From the NCBI GenBank assembly GCA_947071955.1, contig CAMTGL010000061.1, positions 1 through 10,077 on the forward strand: a DNA stretch of 10,077 bases. Direction: 5' to 3'. This document shows, piece after piece, positions 7,113 to 10,077 of this stretch (its first letter is position 1; each line of letters starts with the position of its first letter). The translations under genes were made by a program, and so were the position numbers. The notes beneath the pieces are model-generated. The model did no database searches. It saw only the letters and a list, made by a program, of their open reading frames with translations, and was not told the origin of the DNA. Origin of the DNA: an uncultured Plesiomonas sp. (GTDB taxonomy: Bacteria > Pseudomonadota > Gammaproteobacteria > Enterobacterales > CAMTGL01).

Positions 7113-7214
7113 TGGGCTTTCAAGCACAGGCCATTGCTTATTTGGCTATACGCTAATTGGGTTATCGATTGACTGGATTAGTGGCGTAGATTGCCATTAA
7201 CGCATGAAACAAAT

Positions 7215-7265
7215 AAAAAGCTGCCATCGCCTTTGTTATATAACAGGCTATATGGCGGCTTTTTT
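7215..7265. terminator. Bidirectional terminator between yfcZ and batD
   Basis: Outer stem AAAAAGCTGCCAT (7215-7227) pairs with ATGGCGGCTTTTT (7253-7265) with one T-G pair. Inside it lies a second stem-loop, GCC/GGC enclosing the palindrome TGTTATATAACA (7234-7245). The plus strand continues TTTTTATTTTTATC and serves yfcZ; the minus strand has five T, then ATTTG, and would serve an incoming transcript only, since batD ends at 7297 just before it. Confidence 0.88.
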
Positions 7266-7296
7266 ATTTTTATCTTTTTGTTTTTTTGTATCCTAC

Positions 7297-9039
7297 CTAC
7301 TCAATTTTAAAATTAATTTGCGGGTAGTCATCATGGTTGCGCGTTTTGTTGGTTGGCGCATGGGGGGCTGACGGTGCATCAGTACGCCGAATACCACGAA
7401 TACGGTAGAGCAACTGGCGTAGAGGGGCGCTGTCCCATGCAGTTGTGTTTCCCTTGCTGTTTGGGTTGTCGTTGCTGCGCTTGAGCTTGGTAAGCTCTCT
7501 GTCTATTGCATCCCCGTTTGGCAGTTCAGCAAAATGGGTGAATTTCCTTCCCGGCCAGCGCAGGCGAGCCCACTGGCTGAAGGCGCGGGTGATCTGTGCC
7601 GGATCATGTTGGTTTAGCGCATACTCTAGCTCTTGCCACGCTTTATCTTCCGGCTCTGGCTCATTGGGCATCATCAACGAGAGCTTGCTCAGTTCGTTAC
7701 GTAAGTTTCGTTTCTGGCTCATGTGCCAGTAGATAAAGCCGCAGGTCAGTAACACGGCAAACAGTGCCAGATAGCCGAAAATATTGGCGTAGTTCTCTTT
7801 GGGTTTGACCATCGGGACTACAGGTTGACTCAGCGCTGGGTTAATACTGATGCTCATCGGCTGGGCGGCCAGTACTGCACTTTCTGCTTTCTCTGTCTGG
7901 GTATTCCACCAGTTGATGGTTATCTCCGGTAGGATGACTGCAGCGGTGCGTTTTGGCATCAGAATATGGCGGATCTCTAGTTCGGTCTCATCATTGAGCG
8001 TGCGCCGCTGTTCAACCGGCTGGGCATGTAAACTCAGCTCATTTGGATACACAATGGCTGGCATCACCAGTGGTTTATTGCCTAACCCGCGTGCGCGCAG
8101 ACGAATGGTTCTGGTCAGCGGTTCGCCGACTTTGGCGGCTGACGGCTGTGGAAACCACGTCTCTTCTAGGGTTACTTTTTCTGCCGGAAGCCAGTTATTA
8201 CGCAAATCTTTTGGCAGTGCCTTGATATTTAAGGTAACCGGCAATGATTCTGCATAGCTGTTGAGCGGTGGCTGTCGCAGGCTGCTGCCACGTACTGTGC
8301 CCCGAAAACGAATACTACCTATGGTGACATTTTCAGTGTCGGTGGCGGTAATTTGATAGCGGCGGCTGATGATCTGATAGCGGTTGCCATCGCGCATTAA
8401 ACTCCATGCTCGATCTTGCCCTATCTGCCGTAATGTTCCACCGCTGATCTCCGGTGTTGAGAGCACGCCGTCGAGCAGTTCACTGGCCAGTTCAAGGTCA
8501 ACATCCAGATATACTGCTTCCTCGGGGTACGCTATCGGCTTTGAGAGGCGGGTGCTGAGCACCGCTTGATCAAGTGTGATGATAGGTTCTGGTTCAGGGG
8601 CTGGCTGTGGTGGCTCTTCAGGGGCGGCCACCGGCGGTGTCACGGTTAATGTCAGTGGCTGGCTGGAGACATTATCAATGGTGAGCGCGGGGATTTCATA
8701 GCTGCCAGCTTGATCGTGCAGCAGGGTGGTTTTCCACTGTGTCTGTGCCGGATTTTTTTTATCTGCCGGAATTTGGTTGTATTCGGTATTGCCGATAATA
8801 AAAGACTGACCAAACAAGGGGGAGAGATCCAGCGCATCATTGGGCAGAGTATCGTCAGCACTGACGGTTAAAGTAAAGGGTTTTCCCTGCTCAACGGGGT
8901 TGTGCTCAATACTGATATTGAGGGTATTCAGGGCTATTGCTTGCGGGCTAAGCGCCGCACAGCATAAAGCAACGCTTATGGTGAGCGGAGTAAAGAAACG
9001 CGAGTGAAATAAGCGCAACGTATCGCGTGTCATCAGCAT
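7297..9039 (-). CDS. batD: BatD-like membrane protein (oxygen tolerance / Bat aerotolerance family)
   Basis: 580 residues from the ATG at 9039. BatD proteins accompany MoxR ATPases and von Willebrand-type BatA/BatB proteins; their biochemical role is not settled, though they are thought to act in envelope stress or aerotolerance. Residues 1-36 form a signal peptide (ends PQAIA). The periplasmic part contains BatD-type immunoglobulin-like strands: LNISIEHNPVEQGKPFTLTV, then DLSPLFGQSFIIGNTEYNQI, a Pro/Glu-rich linker (about 135-153) and LPEITINWWNT near the end of the last domain. One membrane helix lies at about 417-438, followed by a cytoplasmic tail of about 140 residues with an Arg/Trp-rich helical segment (QWARLRWPGRKF). 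I prefer the ATG at 9039 because GGAAAAG lies 9 bases upstream and the signal peptide follows at once; a GTG at 9162 would add 41 residues with no family resemblance. No other bat gene is adjacent. Confidence 0.82.
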   Translation of the reverse strand: MLMTRDTLRLFHSRFFTPLTISVALCCAALSPQAIALNTLNISIEHNPVEQGKPFTLTVSADDTLPNDALDLSPLFGQSFIIGNTEYNQIPADKKNPAQTQWKTTLLHDQAGSYEIPALTIDNVSSQPLTLTVTPPVAAPEEPPQPAPEPEPIITLDQAVLSTRLSKPIAYPEEAVYLDVDLELASELLDGVLSTPEISGGTLRQIGQDRAWSLMRDGNRYQIISRRYQITATDTENVTIGSIRFRGTVRGSSLRQPPLNSYAESLPVTLNIKALPKDLRNNWLPAEKVTLEETWFPQPSAAKVGEPLTRTIRLRARGLGNKPLVMPAIVYPNELSLHAQPVEQRRTLNDETELEIRHILMPKRTAAVILPEITINWWNTQTEKAESAVLAAQPMSISINPALSQPVVPMVKPKENYANIFGYLALFAVLLTCGFIYWHMSQKRNLRNELSKLSLMMPNEPEPEDKAWQELEYALNQHDPAQITRAFSQWARLRWPGRKFTHFAELPNGDAIDRELTKLKRSNDNPNSKGNTTAWDSAPLRQLLYRIRGIRRTDAPSAPHAPTNKTRNHDDYPQINFKIE

Positions 9040-9376
9040 AGTGGTGATCTTTTCCAACAGAGAGTGAAATAACCGTGGGTGGCACGTTAATATAGAAATT
9101 AAATGCAATAATTGTGCCTTCTCTGTGCGATCTGGTGGTATTCCCTTATCAACATGACTCACTCAAACCAATATATTCCAGCCGATATATTTAAACGAAT
9201 ATACTCACATCTACATTGGCTAAAACAGATCGTATCTACTGCCGCGGCTGACATCCTGTGAGTAATATAATCTAAAGTGCAGCCTCCAATGTGATTCATC
9301 ATGCAGTCAACAGCACAGTCAAAAAAATGGCAATAGCGTCAAAATAATTGGTGGGTATTGGAGAGCCGTCTTACCC

Positions 9377-9390
9377 CAGGCTCGAGCCTG
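9377..9390. repeat. Perfect 14-bp palindrome
   Basis: CAGGCTCGAGCCTG is its own reverse complement with no spacer. It lies about 240 bp upstream of fadI and 338 bp upstream of batD, far from either predicted promoter. It could be a protein-binding dyad; no matching known operator comes to mind. Confidence 0.6.
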
Positions 9391-9513
9391 TACTAAGTTC
9401 ACTATGTACTGATAGCACTGTCTGTGCTTGTGGCCAAATATTGAATACAAGGGTTCACTCTTCTACTCACTTTTTTAGTTATCCTGCTACCAGAAAACTC
9501 TGCAAATAATCAC

Positions 9514-9529
9514 TCAAACACTTGTTTGA
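9514..9529. promoter_or_regulatory. PsrA-type operator upstream of fadI
   Basis: TCAAACACTTGTTTGA is a perfect inverted repeat with 6-bp arms and a 4-bp spacer. It fits the published PsrA consensus, (G/C)AAAC-N2-4-GTTT(G/C). PsrA is a TetR-type repressor of fatty acid degradation genes in several gammaproteobacteria. The right arm overlaps the candidate -35 element TTGAAA (9526-9531), a placement that fits repression. Confidence 0.7.
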
Positions 9530-9553
9530 AAAATGTGAACAAGAGGTTACACT
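9526..9553 (+). promoter_or_regulatory. Candidate sigma-70 promoter of fadI
   Basis: TTGAAA (9526-9531) and TACACT (9548-9553) are 16 bp apart. The predicted start is near 9560, immediately at the FadR-like box, leaving a leader of roughly 57 bases. Confidence 0.6.
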
Positions 9554-9560
9554 CAAGGTG

Positions 9561-9577
9561 TTCAGGTCAGACCAGAC
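9561..9577. promoter_or_regulatory. FadR-like operator upstream of fadI
   Basis: TTCAGGTCAGACCAGAC, read on the minus strand as GTCTGGTCTGACCTGAA, carries the nearly palindromic core CTGGTCTGACCTG. This agrees with the 17-bp FadR operators of E. coli fad genes such as fadB. It covers or directly follows the predicted transcription start, as expected for FadR repression lifted by long-chain acyl-CoA. Confidence 0.8.
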
Positions 9578-9616
9578 CGGTATTTATCCCCCGTGAATCT
9601 TCAGGAAGGAGTACAC

Positions 9617-10077
9617 ATGAAAGCGGCGCAAAATCTTACCACCCGTAACGGGGAACGCATTGCTGTGGTGGCGGGGTTACGAACACCGTTTGCCCGTCAA
9701 GCAAGTGCATTTCATGGTGTGCCAGCGCTGGATTTAGGGAAGCTGGTGGTGAATGAGCTGGTGCTCAGAACGGGGATTGATCCTGCATTAATTGATCAAT
9801 TGGTTTTTGGTCAGGTAGTACAAATGCCAGAAGCGCCGAATATTGCCCGTGAAATTGTACTGGGGACGGGCATGAGTGTGCATACCGATGCTTACAGTGT
9901 TTCACGTGCGGGTGCGACCAGTTTTCAGGCAGGGGCTAATATCACCGAAAGTATTGTGTGTGGCCATACACAGGTGGGGATTGCCGGAGGCGCTGACTCC
10001 TCATCAGTACTGCCTATAGGGGTATCAAAGACACTGGCGCGTGCCGTGGTTGATCTGAATAAAGCCCGTTCACTGCG
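9617..10077 (+). CDS. fadI: FadI, beta-ketothiolase of the FadIJ fatty acid oxidation complex (3' end cut; catalytic Cys read as Gly)
   Basis: 153 residues before the window end; the family has about 436. FadI cleaves 3-ketoacyl-CoA with CoA to give acetyl-CoA and a shortened acyl-CoA, in complex with FadJ, which should follow. The start [18 protein letters not shown] and the blocks [33 protein letters not shown] and [18 protein letters not shown] match E. coli FadI almost residue for residue, with no length shift. AAGGAG lies 5 bases before the ATG. The odd point is the thiolase active-site signature: FadI has SRACATSFQAVAN, here it reads [13 protein letters not shown]. Gly99 (codon GGT at 9911-9913) takes the place of the acyl-accepting nucleophilic cysteine, and Gly106 (GGG at 9932-9934) that of a valine. 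As read, the enzyme should not form the acyl-thioester. Identity is certain; activity is doubtful. Confidence 0.93.
   Translation, partial: MKAAQNLTTRNGERIAVVAGLRTPFARQASAFHGVPALDLGKLVVNELVLRTGIDPALIDQLVFGQVVQMPEAPNIAREIVLGTGMSVHTDAYSVSRAGATSFQAGANITESIVCGHTQVGIAGGADSSSVLPIGVSKTLARAVVDLNKARSL

Larger units (their letters stand above)
9040..9616. other. Divergent intergenic region between batD and fadI
   Basis: 577 bp with no gene that I can support. The left 120 bp could be read as an N-terminal extension of batD from a GTG at 9162, which I reject. At 9171-9212 the sequence ATATA recurs three times at exactly 14-bp spacing (9171, 9185, 9199), giving several TATATT-type -10 elements on the minus strand that may serve batD. 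A perfect 14-bp palindrome lies at 9377-9390 and a short AGCAC/GTGCT hairpin at 9414-9428. The right end carries the fadI promoter with PsrA- and FadR-like boxes. A perfect TATAAT at 9266-9271 lacks a -35 partner. Confidence 0.7.

Noticed and set aside
9040..9162. N-terminal extension of batD from a GTG at 9162
   Set aside because: It would place 41 unrelated residues before a clear signal peptide. The ATG at 9039 has a Shine-Dalgarno-like GGAAAAG 9 bases upstream.
9266..9271. Perfect TATAAT in the batD-fadI gap as a promoter for a small RNA
   Set aside because: No -35 element at 16-18 bp (CTGACA is only 12 bp away) and no terminator follows at small-RNA distance.

Overview
The window reads as a stretch of chromosome from a gammaproteobacterium of moderate G+C. 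The order ccmG-ccmH-ccmI, mlaA, fadL, yfcZ, fadI echoes the mlaA-fadL-yfcZ-fadI neighbourhood of Escherichia coli. Separate ccmH and ccmI genes, FadR-like boxes and a YfcZ-family gene point to the Aeromonadales/Vibrionales side of the class (a Tolumonas- or Aeromonas-like organism is my guess, made by recall only).

Layout, left to right: (1) plus strand, 1-2339, the end of a cytochrome c maturation operon: ccmG (missing only the first two bases of its probable ATG), ccmH and ccmI, joined by start/stop overlaps. (2) mlaA, plus strand, 42 bp further on, closed by a strong bidirectional terminator. (3) Two fadL paralogues on the minus strand (3327-4631 and 5031-6305), separated by about 400 bp that hold a terminator and an unexplained perfect 14-bp inverted repeat. 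(4) yfcZ-like gene, plus strand, divergent from the second fadL across a 494-bp AT-rich region. (5) A batD-like gene on the minus strand without the moxR/batA/batB genes that usually accompany it. (6) A 577-bp non-coding stretch, then the start of fadI, plus strand, cut by the window end.

The functional theme of the right two thirds is uptake and beta-oxidation of long-chain fatty acids: FadL brings the acids across the outer membrane and FadI is the thiolase of the FadIJ complex. I find candidate promoters with FadR-like boxes placed over the predicted transcription start both at the second fadL and at fadI, plus a perfect PsrA-type palindrome over the fadI -35 region. The first fadL lacks such a box. 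MlaA belongs to outer-membrane lipid asymmetry.

The most striking observation is in fadI: the catalytic nucleophilic cysteine of the thiolase signature (expected at residue 99) is read as glycine, with a second non-conservative glycine seven residues later. Each is one T-to-G change away from the expected codon. This is either a sequencing artefact or a dead or repurposed thiolase, and should be checked first. No mobile element, CRISPR array, tRNA or rRNA gene was seen.
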